From an uncultured Hyphomicrobiales bacterium (GTDB taxonomy: Bacteria; Pseudomonadota; Alphaproteobacteria; Rhizobiales; Beijerinckiaceae): a stretch of DNA of 60,608 bases. Numbering within the stretch: position 1 is the first letter of the stretch; the number at the start of each line of letters is the position of its first letter. The notes below the pieces were generated by a model. The model saw only the letters and a list, made by a program, of their open reading frames with translations. It did no database searches and was not told where the DNA came from. The stretch is from contig CAIZGR010000311.1 in NCBI GenBank assembly GCA_903932535.1, positions 1 through 60,608 on the forward strand, written 5' to 3'. A program made the position numbers and the translations under genes. This document shows positions 41,077-50,233 of this stretch, piece after piece.

Positions 41077-41113
41077 GCCCCAGCGCGGGCGGCCGCGCCG
41101 CCCGCGCTGGGGC
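41077..41113 (+). terminator. Perfect 16-bp hairpin after purH
   Basis: GCCCCAGCGCGGGCGG (41077-41092) pairs with CCGCCCGCGCTGGGGC (41098-41113) around CCGCG, 20 bases past the purH stop. No T-run follows. The strength of the stem suggests transcription termination or RNA 3'-end protection. Confidence 0.6.
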
Positions 41114-41341
41114 TGCGGCTGAGAAAGGGTCTGTCGGCGGCATGCGGCCTTGCGGGTCCGAACCGAACGAGGCCGCGTCGCTGATATTCTGATTTTCCGC
41201 AATATCATTCGTTCCCTTCTTGTGAAGGGAGCAGGGCGGCGCCGGCTGCCGCGGCTTCCTCGCGCCGCAAACGGCGCTGGTCCCCGGCGCGCGATCGCAG
41301 TAGCTTCGGGCGGCCGGCGCGCCGCGAGGGGATGGCAAGGC

Positions 41342-41758
41342 ATGACAGCAATCGGCGCACTTTCGCTCGTGGCGGCCCTCGCCGGCTTCGCCGCGCCGGC
41401 CTTCGCCAGCGCTTGCGACAAGGTGGTTGTCGCCAGGATCAAGATGCCGGCCGGCCAGAAGTGCTGGACCTATCGCGGCGCCGCCACTGCCTTCGTCGGC
41501 GATTTTTCCCACGGACAGACGATTTCCGCCCAGATGACCGGCGAGCAGGCCGAATACGACCCGCGCAGCGGGGAGGTCGCGACGGCGTGGCGCCCGCGCG
41601 ACCCCAATGTCGAGGGTCCGGGCGGCTTCTTCTTCGGCGACGCCGAGGCGCCCGGCGCGCTGACCTTCGTTGTCCCGGCCAACGGAACCTATCGATTCAG
41701 CTTTTCCCCCTGCGCCATGTGGGGCGCGCCGGGCGCGGTGAGGATTTGCGCGAAGTGA
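41342..41758 (+). CDS. Exported hypothetical protein
   Basis: A 138-residue protein with a signal peptide at residues 1-24 ([20 protein letters not shown], cut near FAS-AC). The mature part has cysteines at ACDKVV, QKCWTY and near the C-terminus (SPCAMWG, VRICAK), which could form two disulfides, and a beta-sandwich-like pattern ([30 protein letters not shown]). It resembles the fold of C-terminal jelly-roll domains that bind sugars, but I do not recognise a family. A GAGGGG precedes the ATG at normal distance. Confidence 0.7.
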   Translation: MTAIGALSLVAALAGFAAPAFASACDKVVVARIKMPAGQKCWTYRGAATAFVGDFSHGQTISAQMTGEQAEYDPRSGEVATAWRPRDPNVEGPGGFFFGDAEAPGALTFVVPANGTYRFSFSPCAMWGAPGAVRICAK

Positions 41759-41948
41759 CGGCGAAGTCCTCCGCCGGACCGGCCGCCCTGCGGCGGCAAT
41801 GCGCAAAAACCGCGCGGTCGCAGAGCACCGGACGCCGGCTGCCGTCCAGCCGGCGCCCGCGTTTCCCTTTCGCCCGCGTTGGTCGGAGCCCGTGCGGGGA
41901 CCCCGCCCGCGCAACGGACGCGTCCGAGCGACAGGGGGGCGCGCAGCC

Positions 41949-42182
41949 TCAGAAGCCGAACAGGTCCTCGCGCAGCGCGTCCTCATACAATTTCTTGCGG
42001 TAGATGACTTCGCGCTGCAGCTTGTGCTCCTCGTAGCCCGCCTCTTCCCACGCGTCGAGATCGGCGGTCGAGTGGTGGACCGAGGCGAGCGCCTCCTCCT
42101 TGCGGATCGCGGCGATCCAGTCTTCCACGGCCTTCTTGTAGTCGGCCTGCAACTGGTCGAGTTCGCTCTGGTCGATGTCCAT
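41949..42182 (-). CDS. Small conserved hypothetical protein
   Basis: A 77-residue acidic, helical cytoplasmic protein ([54 protein letters not shown]). The start at 42182 has GACGGAGG eight bases upstream. Two amphipathic helices suggest a coiled-coil or oligomer, but no function is known to me. It lies 119 bases downstream of nadE on the same strand and may be co-transcribed. Confidence 0.75.
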   Translation of the reverse strand: MDIDQSELDQLQADYKKAVEDWIAAIRKEEALASVHHSTADLDAWEEAGYEEHKLQREVIYRKKLYEDALREDLFGF

Positions 42183-42301
42183 GGTGGTCCTCCGTCGCGG
42201 CTTCGATAGCCGACGCGCATGAAAGGGAGACGACGGCGCGGACCCTTCATCCGTCGCCTTCGGCGACGCGTTCTCCCGCAAGCGGGAGAGCGGAGCCCCC
42301 C

Positions 42302-44044
42302 TCACTCCTCGAACCGCTCGCTTTTTCCCGCCTGCCCGCGCGGCGCGATCGCCGCGTCCGGCTGCTGCGCCGGCAGGCCGGCGTCGCGGAAGCGGTTGAC
42401 GATCGGGTAGCGGCGGTCGCGGCCGAAATTCTTCGGGCCGACCTTGACGCCCGGCGCCGACTGCCGGCGCTTGTATTCGGCGAGATAGAGGAGCCGCTCC
42501 ACCCGGCGCACCGTGTCCGGATCGTAGCCTTCGGCGACGATGTCGGCGACCCGCATCTCTTTCTCGACCAGCCCATGCAGGATGCCGTCGAGGATCGGAT
42601 AGGGAGGCAGCGAGTCCTCGTCCTTCTGGTTCTCGCGCAGCTCCGCGCTCGGCGGCTTCACGATGATGTTTTCCGGGATCACCTCGCCGTCGGGGCCGAG
42701 CGCGCCGGCCGGCTTCCAGCGGTTGCGAAGCGCGCTCAGGCGGAACACCTCCATCTTGTAGAGGTCCTTGATCGGATTGAAGCCGCCGTTCATGTCGCCG
42801 TAGAGCGTGGCGTAGCCGACCGACATCTCCGACTTGTTGCCGGTGGTGACGACCATCGCGCCCGACTTGTTGGAGATCGCCATCAGGATCAGCCCGCGCG
42901 CCCGGCTCTGGATGTTCTCCTCGGTGATGTCGCGCGCCCGGCCTTCGAACATTCGGGCGAGCGCATGCTCGACGCCTTCGACCGGCTCGGCGATCGGCAC
43001 GATGTCGTAGCGAATTCCGAGCGCGTGCGCGCAGGCCGCGGCGTCGGAGAGCGATTCGTTGGAGGTGAAGCGGTAGGGCAGCATGACCGCGTGGACGCGG
43101 TCCGCCCCCAGCGCGTCGACCGCCATCGCGGCGCAGAGCGCCGAATCGACGCCGCCCGAGAGGCCCAGCACCACGCCGGGAAAGCGGTTGTTGTCGACGT
43201 AGTCGCGCAGACCCAGCACGCAGGCGGCGTAGTCGGCCTCGTCGCCCTCCTCGACCACTTCTTTCGGTCCCTCGACGCAGGCCCATCCCTTCGCGCCCCG
43301 CTCCCAGACGGTGCGCGCCACCATCGGCCGGAACGCCGGAAGCTGGACGGCGAGGCTGCGGTCGCCGTTCAGCGCGAACGAGGCGCCCTCGAACACGACC
43401 TCGTCCTGGCCGCCGACCATGTTGAGATAGAGCAGCGGCAGGCCGCTCTCGACCACCCGGTTCACCGCCACGTTCTGCCGGATGGCGAGCTTGTCGCGCT
43501 CGTAAGGCGAGGCGTTGGGGACGAGCAGAATCTCGCCCCCGGTCTCGAGGAGGCACTCGACCGGGTCCGGTCCCCAGATGTCCTCGCAGATCGGGACGCC
43601 GATCCGCACGCCCCGGAACACGATCGGCCCCGGCGACGGGCCGGGGACGAACACGCGCTTCTCGTCGAACACCCCGTAGTTGGGCAGGTCGACCTTGAAC
43701 CGCACCGCCTCGATCCGCCCGCCGTCGAGCAGCGCGACGGCGTTGTGGAGCCGGCCCTTCTCGACCCACGGCAGGCCGGCCAGCACCGCAGGCCCCCCGT
43801 CCGCCGTCTCGCGCGCCAGCCGCTCGCAGGCCGCCCGGCACGCCTCCTGAAAGGCGGGCTTCAGCACCAGATCCTCGGGCGGATAGCCCGCGAGATAAAG
43901 CTCCGGCGTCATCACGATGTCCGCCCCGAAGGCGGCGGCCTCGGCGCGGGCTTTGCGCAAGCGGTCGGAATTGCCGGCGATGTCGCCGACGACGAAGGGG
44001 ATTTGCGCGAGGGCGATGACGAGGCGGTTTGCGGGTGCGGGCAT
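42302..44044 (-). CDS. nadE: Glutamine-dependent NAD+ synthetase
   Basis: Makes NAD from nicotinate adenine dinucleotide using ammonia from glutamine. The start at 44044 (MPAPANRLVIALAQIPFVVG) gives 580 residues. The N-terminal nitrilase-type amidase has its Glu in TPELYLAGYPPEDLV near residue 48, Lys in VDLPNYGVFDEKR near 125 and Cys in VPICEDIWGP near 160. The synthetase domain has the P-loop LGLSGGVDSALCAAMAVDAL near 305, YRFTSNESLSDA near 335, and TTGNKSEMSVGYATLYGDMN near 410. Divergent from the vWA gene with about 230 bases between. Intact and confident. Confidence 0.97.
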   Translation of the reverse strand: MPAPANRLVIALAQIPFVVGDIAGNSDRLRKARAEAAAFGADIVMTPELYLAGYPPEDLVLKPAFQEACRAACERLARETADGGPAVLAGLPWVEKGRLHNAVALLDGGRIEAVRFKVDLPNYGVFDEKRVFVPGPSPGPIVFRGVRIGVPICEDIWGPDPVECLLETGGEILLVPNASPYERDKLAIRQNVAVNRVVESGLPLLYLNMVGGQDEVVFEGASFALNGDRSLAVQLPAFRPMVARTVWERGAKGWACVEGPKEVVEEGDEADYAACVLGLRDYVDNNRFPGVVLGLSGGVDSALCAAMAVDALGADRVHAVMLPYRFTSNESLSDAAACAHALGIRYDIVPIAEPVEGVEHALARMFEGRARDITEENIQSRARGLILMAISNKSGAMVVTTGNKSEMSVGYATLYGDMNGGFNPIKDLYKMEVFRLSALRNRWKPAGALGPDGEVIPENIIVKPPSAELRENQKDEDSLPPYPILDGILHGLVEKEMRVADIVAEGYDPDTVRRVERLLYLAEYKRRQSAPGVKVGPKNFGRDRRYPIVNRFRDAGLPAQQPDAAIAPRGQAGKSERFEE

Positions 44045-44274
44045 GGGCGGGACTTTGCCTCGAGTGGCGGGGCGGAGGCAATCGCGGCGGCGCTGTGTTG
44101 GGCGCGCTCGCCGACCCCGCGCTACAGCGCCGCGGCGTTCGTCCAGCTCGCGTCGAGCCCGGCGCCGGTCGCCGGTCCCGCGAAAATCCGGACCCGATAA
44201 ACTGTTTGAAAACCGCGCCGTGCTTAGCTGCAAGATCGAGCGGCGGGGTGGACGCGCGAAACCGGAGACCTTCT

Positions 44275-44955
44275 GTGGCCGAATTGTTGGAAGAGCAGCC
44301 CTTCGATCCGGGCGCCTTTGTCGTCAACCCGAGCCAGCGGTGCCCGTGTCTCCTGCTGCTGGACGTATCCGCCTCGATGAGCGGCAGCCCGATCGACGAG
44401 CTGAACGCCGGCCTCGTCCTGTTCAAGGAGGAGCTCGCCGCCGATTCGCTGGCCTCGAAGCGTGTCCAGGTCGGCGTCGTCACGTTCGGCCCGGTCGAGA
44501 CCGCGACGGAATTCGTCGATGCGCGCGATTGGGTCGCGCCCGTGCTGAAGCCGAAAGGCGACACGCCGATGGGCGCGGCCATCGAGCATGGCTTGCAGAT
44601 GCTGGAGTCTCAGAAGGCGACGTATCGGAGCGCCGGCATTTCCCTCTATCGCCCGTGGGTGTTCCTGATAACGGACGGCGGCCCGACGGACTCTTGGCGC
44701 AATGCCGCGCGCCTCGTTCGCGAAGGCGAGGAAAAGAAGAAGTTCAAGTTCTTCGCCGTCGGCGTCGGCCAGGCGAACTTCGATGTCCTGAAACAGATTT
44801 CCGTCGCCGAACCGATCGCCCTCAAGGGCCTCAGATTCCGCGACCTGTTTGCGTGGCTGTCGAGCTCGCTGGGCTCGGTCTCGCAATCCAATCCCGGCGA
44901 CGAGGTGAAGCTGGAGAATCCGACCACGCCCAAGGGCTGGGGCAGCGTCGTGTGA
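44275..44955 (+). CDS. TerY-like von Willebrand A domain protein (TerY-P triad)
   Basis: A 226-residue cytoplasmic protein made of one vWA domain. The GTG at 44275 (MAELLEEQPFDPGAFVVNPS) lies behind CGGAGACC. The metal-ion site is complete: DVSASMSGSPIDELN near residue 30, T-P-M-G in KPKGDTPMGAAIEHGLQ near 95, and ITDGGPTDSWRNA near 132. TerY-type vWA proteins assemble signalling or repair complexes in tellurite/stress systems. The stop overlaps the GTG of the phosphatase gene (GTGA), which in turn is followed by a kinase, giving the known vWA-PP2C-kinase TerY-P set. No terZ/terD genes are in the window. Confidence 0.88.
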   Translation: MAELLEEQPFDPGAFVVNPSQRCPCLLLLDVSASMSGSPIDELNAGLVLFKEELAADSLASKRVQVGVVTFGPVETATEFVDARDWVAPVLKPKGDTPMGAAIEHGLQMLESQKATYRSAGISLYRPWVFLITDGGPTDSWRNAARLVREGEEKKKFKFFAVGVGQANFDVLKQISVAEPIALKGLRFRDLFAWLSSSLGSVSQSNPGDEVKLENPTTPKGWGSVV

Positions 44956-45725
44956 GCGCCCGATGGCGCTGGGCCGGCGCCTGTTCGATCGGAACTTCGC
45001 ACGTCGAGGCTGGCGGTGTCTGCCAGGATCGGGCAGCCTGTCGCACAATGGAAACGCCCTCCGGACCTGTCCTTGTCGCCGTCGTGTCGGATGGCGCCGG
45101 CAGCGCCCGGAAAGCCGAGGCGGGCGCGACAATCGTCTGCACGGACCTTCATCGCAGAATCGCCGGCTATTTCCGCGGCGGCGGGACGCTGGCGAACATC
45201 AACGCAGAATGCGCGGCCGAATGGCTGGATTCCGTTCGTGACAGAATTGGCGTTGCCGCAAGAGCGGCAAGTCTGAGGCCGAGAGATTATGCGGCGACGC
45301 TCGTTTGCCTGATCGCCGGCGACGAGCGCGCGGTCGTCGTCCACGTCGGCGACGGCGCGGCCGTCGTGCGCGACGGCGCGACAGGCGCATGGTCTGTCCC
45401 GTCCTGGCCCTTTCACGGCGAATATGTCTCGACGACGCGATTTGTCGTCGACGACCCGGAGCCTCGATTCGAGATCGTGCATGTCGAAGCGTCGATCGAC
45501 CGGTTCGCCCTGTTCACCGACGGCATCGAAAACCTCGTGCTCGATCAACGGAAAAAGTCGGCCCCGGCGCCGTTTTTCGAGCGTCTCCTCCAGCCCGTGG
45601 CCGCGTGGGAGGGGGAGGGGAGAAGTCGCAAGTTGTCCAGGCATCTGCGCGCCTATCTCGACGGCGCGCAAGTCTGCGAGGGAACGGATGACGACAAGTC
45701 CCTGATCCTCGGCGCCCGAGGATAA
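44952..45725 (+). CDS. PP2C-type serine/threonine phosphatase (TerY-P triad)
   Basis: A 257-residue PPM-family phosphatase that begins at a GTG overlapping the vWA stop. Metal-binding residues are in place: VVSDGAGSARKAEAGATIVC near residue 42, VHVGDGAAVVRDG near 130, RFALFTDGIENLVL near 185 and TDDDKSLILGARG at the end. It should remove phosphates placed by the downstream kinase, probably from the vWA protein or a shared partner. N-terminal HVEAGGVCQDRA corresponds to the usual GxxHxxxNQDR-like start of the family. Two bases separate its stop from the kinase start. Confidence 0.87.
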   Translation: MSARWRWAGACSIGTSHVEAGGVCQDRAACRTMETPSGPVLVAVVSDGAGSARKAEAGATIVCTDLHRRIAGYFRGGGTLANINAECAAEWLDSVRDRIGVAARAASLRPRDYAATLVCLIAGDERAVVVHVGDGAAVVRDGATGAWSVPSWPFHGEYVSTTRFVVDDPEPRFEIVHVEASIDRFALFTDGIENLVLDQRKKSAPAPFFERLLQPVAAWEGEGRSRKLSRHLRAYLDGAQVCEGTDDDKSLILGARG

Positions 45726-45727
45726 TC

Positions 45728-47362
45728 GTGAGCGCCGACCTCGTCACGACCACGGGCCGGCCCCTCCGCTTGGGGGCTCCGCTCGGAAAGGGCGGGGAGG
45801 GCGAAATCTATCGGGTCGAAAGCAAGCGCCCTTTGGCGCTCAAGCTGTACAACCAAGGAAAGGCGGCGGATCGGGAGGAAAAAGTCCTCGGATTGATTGA
45901 AGACAGGATGTTCAAACAGGCGCCTTTCGTCGCATTTCCAATCGAGGCGGTGTATTCCGGCAAGACCTTCGTCGGCTTCACCATGCGTCAAGCGGTCGGC
46001 GCCAAACCGCTGCATCTGCTCTGTACGCCGGGCGACCGAAAGACGGAATTTCCAGAGGCCGACTATCAATTCCTGGTGCGCGTCGCACGGAATTTCGTCC
46101 GCGCGATCGCAAAGCTGCATCAACTCGGCGTCGTCGTCGGCGACGTCAACGAATCCCTCGCCTTGATCGACCAGAAAGGCCAAGTGGCTTTCGTCGACAG
46201 CGACTCTTTTCAATATCGCCGAGGTCGAAATATTTATAGATGCAAAGTGGGAAAGCCGGAATACACGCCTCCGGAGCTTCAGGGACAGTCTCTGGAGAAA
46301 GCGGACAGGACGGTCGAGCACGACGCCTTCGGGCTCGCGGTCATCATTTTCGAGCTTCTGTTCCTCGGGCGACACCCCTTCGCGGGAAGCTACAGAGGCG
46401 CCGGCGAACAGCTCACGATCGCCAAGGCCATCCAGGAGGGACGCTTCGCCTATTCCCCGCAGGCGTCGCTGACGCAAATGGCGCCGCCGCCCCACGCGCC
46501 CCTGTTGGCCGACATGCCTTCGGAAGTCGCAAACGCCTTCCAACGCGCATTCGGCTCGCCGAAGGGCAGGTCCCCCGTCAGGCCGACCGCGGCCGAGTGG
46601 GCGCCGATCCTCGAGCGGATGGACAAGGGGCTCGTCGCTTGCACGGCGAACCGCGCGCATCGCTTTCCGCGAAACGCCGCGCGCTGTCCATGGTGCCGCC
46701 TTGAGAGCGGCCTCGGGGTCCGGCTGTTTGGCGATCCGCCCGCGACCGGCCGCGGCTGGTTCGGCCGGATTCCCGGGCTCGCCGACCGGGAGCGCGTCCG
46801 CAGCCCGCGACCGGCGCTGGACCTCGCGCCGCCGCCGCCGGCTGCCGCAAAGGGGAAGCCAGCCGCCGCAAGGAATTTCCGAACGTGGCTTTGGGGACGA
46901 AAACGCGCCGGAATCGCGACAGGGGGGCGAGCCCGGTCCCTCATGCGGATCGGGATGGCGTGGGGCCTCGTCCTCTCGATCCCGGCGGCCGTGCTGGTCT
47001 TCGACGCGGTCTCCGGACGCGGGCCGTCGCACGGCGCGCCGCGGCGTCTCGAGATCAAGAAGGTGGAGATGCAGAAGCAAAAGGGCCTTGCGGAGCATGA
47101 GATCGGCAGGGCCGGCGGAGAGCGGACGGGCGCAGAGTCTCCTCTGGCTATGGAATCGGCAAAGATCGTCGCCGCGCCCGGCTTTGGGCCGGAACTCGGG
47201 ACGAAGCTGCGCGACTGGCGCAAGCGAGTCGATGCGTCATTTAAGCTCGACCCGGATCTTCCGATCGATCCGTCTCGGATCGCCAAGTTCCGCGATGAAT
47301 TTCTCATCAAGAGAAGCGCCGCAGGCCCTTCGCCGCGTCGCCCTGCGGGCGCGGCGCGATGA
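45728..47362 (+). CDS. Atypical protein kinase with one membrane helix (TerY-P triad)
   Basis: A 544-residue kinase starting at a GTG two bases after the phosphatase. The glycine loop is GAPLGKGGEGEIYRVE near residue 17, the ATP lysine is in LALKLYNQGK near 35, the catalytic loop is GVVVGDVNESLALID near 138 in place of the usual HRD, and the metal motif is FVDSDSFQ near 154 in place of DFG; this YegI-like variant is standard in the TerY-P group. After the kinase (about 1-300) comes a small Cys/His patch (HRFPRNAARCPWCRLESG near 320), a Pro-rich linker, a single membrane helix (IGMAWGLVLSIPAAVLVFDA near 418) and a basic 100-residue tail. The kinase is thus probably anchored in the inner membrane. 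Confidence 0.85.
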   Translation: MSADLVTTTGRPLRLGAPLGKGGEGEIYRVESKRPLALKLYNQGKAADREEKVLGLIEDRMFKQAPFVAFPIEAVYSGKTFVGFTMRQAVGAKPLHLLCTPGDRKTEFPEADYQFLVRVARNFVRAIAKLHQLGVVVGDVNESLALIDQKGQVAFVDSDSFQYRRGRNIYRCKVGKPEYTPPELQGQSLEKADRTVEHDAFGLAVIIFELLFLGRHPFAGSYRGAGEQLTIAKAIQEGRFAYSPQASLTQMAPPPHAPLLADMPSEVANAFQRAFGSPKGRSPVRPTAAEWAPILERMDKGLVACTANRAHRFPRNAARCPWCRLESGLGVRLFGDPPATGRGWFGRIPGLADRERVRSPRPALDLAPPPPAAAKGKPAAARNFRTWLWGRKRAGIATGGRARSLMRIGMAWGLVLSIPAAVLVFDAVSGRGPSHGAPRRLEIKKVEMQKQKGLAEHEIGRAGGERTGAESPLAMESAKIVAAPGFGPELGTKLRDWRKRVDASFKLDPDLPIDPSRIAKFRDEFLIKRSAAGPSPRRPAGAAR

Positions 47363-47449
47363 CGGCGGAGGCGGAGAGTCCGGACCCGCCGGACTTCGAA
47401 CCGGGTCGGGCGTCGCGAAGGGGTTGCTACGCGCGAGGCGTTGTCTCGA

Positions 47450-47490
47450 GGAACGTCGTCATCGCGCTTCGCTCGCGATGACGACGTTCC
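47450..47490. repeat. 17-bp palindrome, REP-like
   Basis: GGAACGTCGTCATCGCG (47450-47466) pairs exactly with CGCGATGACGACGTTCC (47474-47490) around CTTCGCT. Its core GTCATCGCG-CTTCG-CTCGCGATGAC resembles the dispersed GCGAGCGAAGCG palindromes (of the type CGTCATTGCGAGCGAAGCG) that are scattered between genes in many Hyphomicrobiales. It lies between the convergent kinase and tex genes. No second copy was seen in this window. Confidence 0.65.
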
Positions 47491-47582
47491 CAAACAGGAA
47501 GCATCGGCCCGATTGGAAATGTCGCCGCGAGCGTTTGAAAAGATCGATTGCGCCCGCGGAAACGCGAGCGGCCGGGGCGCCG

Positions 47583-49895
47583 CTACCGCCGCTCCTTCTC
47601 CGCCGCCCTTCGCAGCGCGTCCGCGAACGCGCCGCCGCCCGGCGAGGGGCGGTTGGCCTCGGCGTTGACGGTCCGGACCGCCTTGGCGTCGTTGCGCCCG
47701 CCGCCGCGCGGGGCCTCGCCCTCGGGGTCGGAAAGCCGCATGGTCAAGGCGATGCGCTTGCGCGGCGCGTCGACCGAGAGAACCTTGACCTTGACGACGT
47801 CGCCGGGCTTGGCCACCGCGCGCGGGTCCTTGACGAAGGTGTTGGCCATGGCGGAGACGTGGACGAGCCCGTCCTGGTGGACGCCGATGTCGACGAAGGC
47901 GCCGAAGGCGGCGACGTTGGTGACCGTCCCCTCGAGCACCATGCCGGGCCTCAAGTCGCCGAGCGTCTCGACCCCCTCCTTGAACGCCGCCGTCCGGAAG
48001 GCGGGGCGGGGGTCGCGGCCGGGCTTTTCCAGTTCCTTGAGGATGTCCGCGACGGTCGGGACGCCGAACCGCTCGTCGGCGAAGTCGGCGGGCCGGAGGC
48101 CCGAGAGCGCCTTGCCGTTGCCGATCACCGAGTGGATGTCGGCTTTCAGCTTGTCGAGGATGCGCCGCACGACCGGATAGGCTTCCGGGTGGACGCCCGA
48201 GCGGTCGAGCGGCTGGTCGCCGTCGGCGATGCGCAGGAAGCCGGCGCTGAGCTCGAAGGCCTTGGCCCCGAGGCGCGGCACGTCCTTGAGCGCCGCGCGG
48301 GTCCTGAAGGCCCCATGCGTCTCGCGATGGACGACGATCCCCTGGGCGAGCGCTTCGCCCACCCCGGAGACCCGGGCGAGGAGCTTGGCCGAAGCCGTGT
48401 TGACGTCGACCCCGACGGCGTTGACGCAATCCTCGACCACCGCGTCGAGCGAGCGGCCGAGCTTCTGCTCCGAGAGGTCGTGCTGGTACTGGCCGACCCC
48501 GATCGACTTCGGGTCGATCTTGACGAGCTCGGCCAGAGGGTCTTGCAGCCGGCGGGCGATCGAGGCCGCGCCACGCAGGGTGACGTCGAGGCCGGGCAGC
48601 TCCTGCGCGGCGTAGGCCGAGGCCGAATAGACCGACGCGCCCGCTTCCGACACCGTGACCTTGGTGAGCTTCAGCTCCGGGTTGCGGGCGAAGAGGTCGA
48701 CGACGAGCTTGTCGGTCTCGCGCGAGGCGGTGCCGTTGCCGATCGCGACCAGCTCCGCGTTGTGGCGCACCGCGAGGGCCGCGAGCACGGCAAGGCTCTC
48801 GTCCCAGCGCCTCTGCGGCTCGTGCGGGTAGATGGCGGTCGTGTCGACGATCTTGCCGGTCGCGTCGACCACGGCGACCTTGACCCCTGAGCGGAAGCCG
48901 GGATCGAGGCCGATCGTTGGCCGTCCGCCCGCTGGCGCCGCGAGCAGGAGGTCGCGCAGGTTGGCGGCGAAGACTTTCACCGCCTCGTCCTCGGCCTGGG
49001 TCCAGATGCGCAGCCTCAGATCGACCGCGAGCTGGGTTTCGATCTTGGTCCGCCACGCCCAGCGCGCGGTGTCGAGGAGCCAGCGGTCGCCCGGCCGGCC
49101 GCGGTCGGCGATGGCGAAGCGGTGGGCGACGGCGAGCTCGAACGGACCCAAGGCGCGGCTCGCCGGATCGGCGTTCGGGTCGGGGACGAGCTTCAGGTCG
49201 AGCATCTCCTCGCGCTCGCCGCGCATCAGCGCCAGCGCCCGGTGCGAGGGGATTTTCATCAGCGGCTCGAAGAAGTCGAAATAGTCGGAGAACTTCGCCC
49301 CCGCCGCCTCCTTGCCCTCGCGGACCTTGGAGACGATCCGCCCGCCCTTCCAGAAATCCTCGCGCAGGCGGCCGATCAGCTCCGCGTCCTCGGCGAAGCG
49401 CTCGGTCAGGATCGCGCGCGCGCCGTCGAGCGCGTCTTGCGCGGTCTTGACCGCTTCGGGCTTGACGAAGGCCTCGGCCTGAGCGAGCGGCTCGCGCTCG
49501 GGGTGGGCGAGGAGCGCCTCGGCGAGCGGCCCGAGGCCGTTCTCCCGGGCGATCTGCGCCTTGGTGCGCCGCTTCGGCTTGAACGGCAGATAGATGTCCT
49601 CGAGCCGGGCCTTGGTGTCCGCTTCGCGAATCTGGGCCTCGAGCGCCGGCTCGAGCTTGCCCTGCTCGCGGATCGACTCGAGGATGGCTTTGCGCCGGTC
49701 CTCGAGCTCGCGCAGATAGGCGAGCCGGGTCTCCAGCGTCCGCAATTGCGTGTCGTCGAGCGCGCCGGTCGCCTCCTTGCGGTAGCGGGCGATGAAGGGC
49801 ACGGTCGCGCCTTCGTCGAGCAGGCCGACGGCGGCGGCGACCTGCGCCGGCCTGACGTTCAGCTCCTCGGCGATGCGTTCGGCGATGGGTTTCAT
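47583..49895 (-). CDS. tex: Transcription accessory protein Tex
   Basis: A 770-residue RNA-binding protein related to Spt6, acting in transcription and stress tolerance. The N-terminal Tex/HTH region begins KPIAERIAEELNVRPAQVAA and VPFIARYRKEATGALDDTQL; the YqgF/RNase H-like domain (about 320-450) has TIGLDPGFRSGVKVAVVDAT; helix-hairpin-helix region near 490-570 has VNAVGVDVNTASAKLLARVS; the S1 domain near 650-720 has GTVTNVAAFGAFVDIGVHQD and HVSAMA. The C-terminal 50 residues are a charged, disordered tail. A single gene; the upstream 338 bases are non-coding. Confidence 0.96.
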   Translation of the reverse strand: MKPIAERIAEELNVRPAQVAAAVGLLDEGATVPFIARYRKEATGALDDTQLRTLETRLAYLRELEDRRKAILESIREQGKLEPALEAQIREADTKARLEDIYLPFKPKRRTKAQIARENGLGPLAEALLAHPEREPLAQAEAFVKPEAVKTAQDALDGARAILTERFAEDAELIGRLREDFWKGGRIVSKVREGKEAAGAKFSDYFDFFEPLMKIPSHRALALMRGEREEMLDLKLVPDPNADPASRALGPFELAVAHRFAIADRGRPGDRWLLDTARWAWRTKIETQLAVDLRLRIWTQAEDEAVKVFAANLRDLLLAAPAGGRPTIGLDPGFRSGVKVAVVDATGKIVDTTAIYPHEPQRRWDESLAVLAALAVRHNAELVAIGNGTASRETDKLVVDLFARNPELKLTKVTVSEAGASVYSASAYAAQELPGLDVTLRGAASIARRLQDPLAELVKIDPKSIGVGQYQHDLSEQKLGRSLDAVVEDCVNAVGVDVNTASAKLLARVSGVGEALAQGIVVHRETHGAFRTRAALKDVPRLGAKAFELSAGFLRIADGDQPLDRSGVHPEAYPVVRRILDKLKADIHSVIGNGKALSGLRPADFADERFGVPTVADILKELEKPGRDPRPAFRTAAFKEGVETLGDLRPGMVLEGTVTNVAAFGAFVDIGVHQDGLVHVSAMANTFVKDPRAVAKPGDVVKVKVLSVDAPRKRIALTMRLSDPEGEAPRGGGRNDAKAVRTVNAEANRPSPGGGAFADALRRAAEKERR

Positions 49896-50233
49896 GGGGC
49901 TTCGAATCGTTGGTCGATGGGACGCTGCTTTTAGGCGCGGTCCGTCGGGACCGTCAAAGCCGAAACGCGGGCCGCCGTCGGCCAGCCCCGACAGGATCGC
50001 GCGAGGCGGAGCCTCGGGCAGGCCGTGGGGACCGCGCCGGGCCGGCGCCCCGGCGAGTCGGAAAGGACGACCGCTCGCGGTCGCGATCGGGGGAACGTCC
50101 CTCCTGGCTCACTTCCTCCGTAGCGCCTGCGGCCGGTTTCCGGTGGTCCCTGGGCTGATCCGAACCGCAGCAGCGCCCCGACTCCGGCGTGCGGCCGCTA
50201 ATCCCGGCCGCTGCCGAGCATCGGCCGGCGCCG
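49896..50233. other. Intergenic region between tex and the acyltransferase
   Basis: These 338 bases lie upstream of tex and downstream of the acyltransferase gene, both leftward. No gene or repeat is supported. The tex promoter is expected close to 49900-49960, but no clear elements are visible. Confidence 0.35.
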
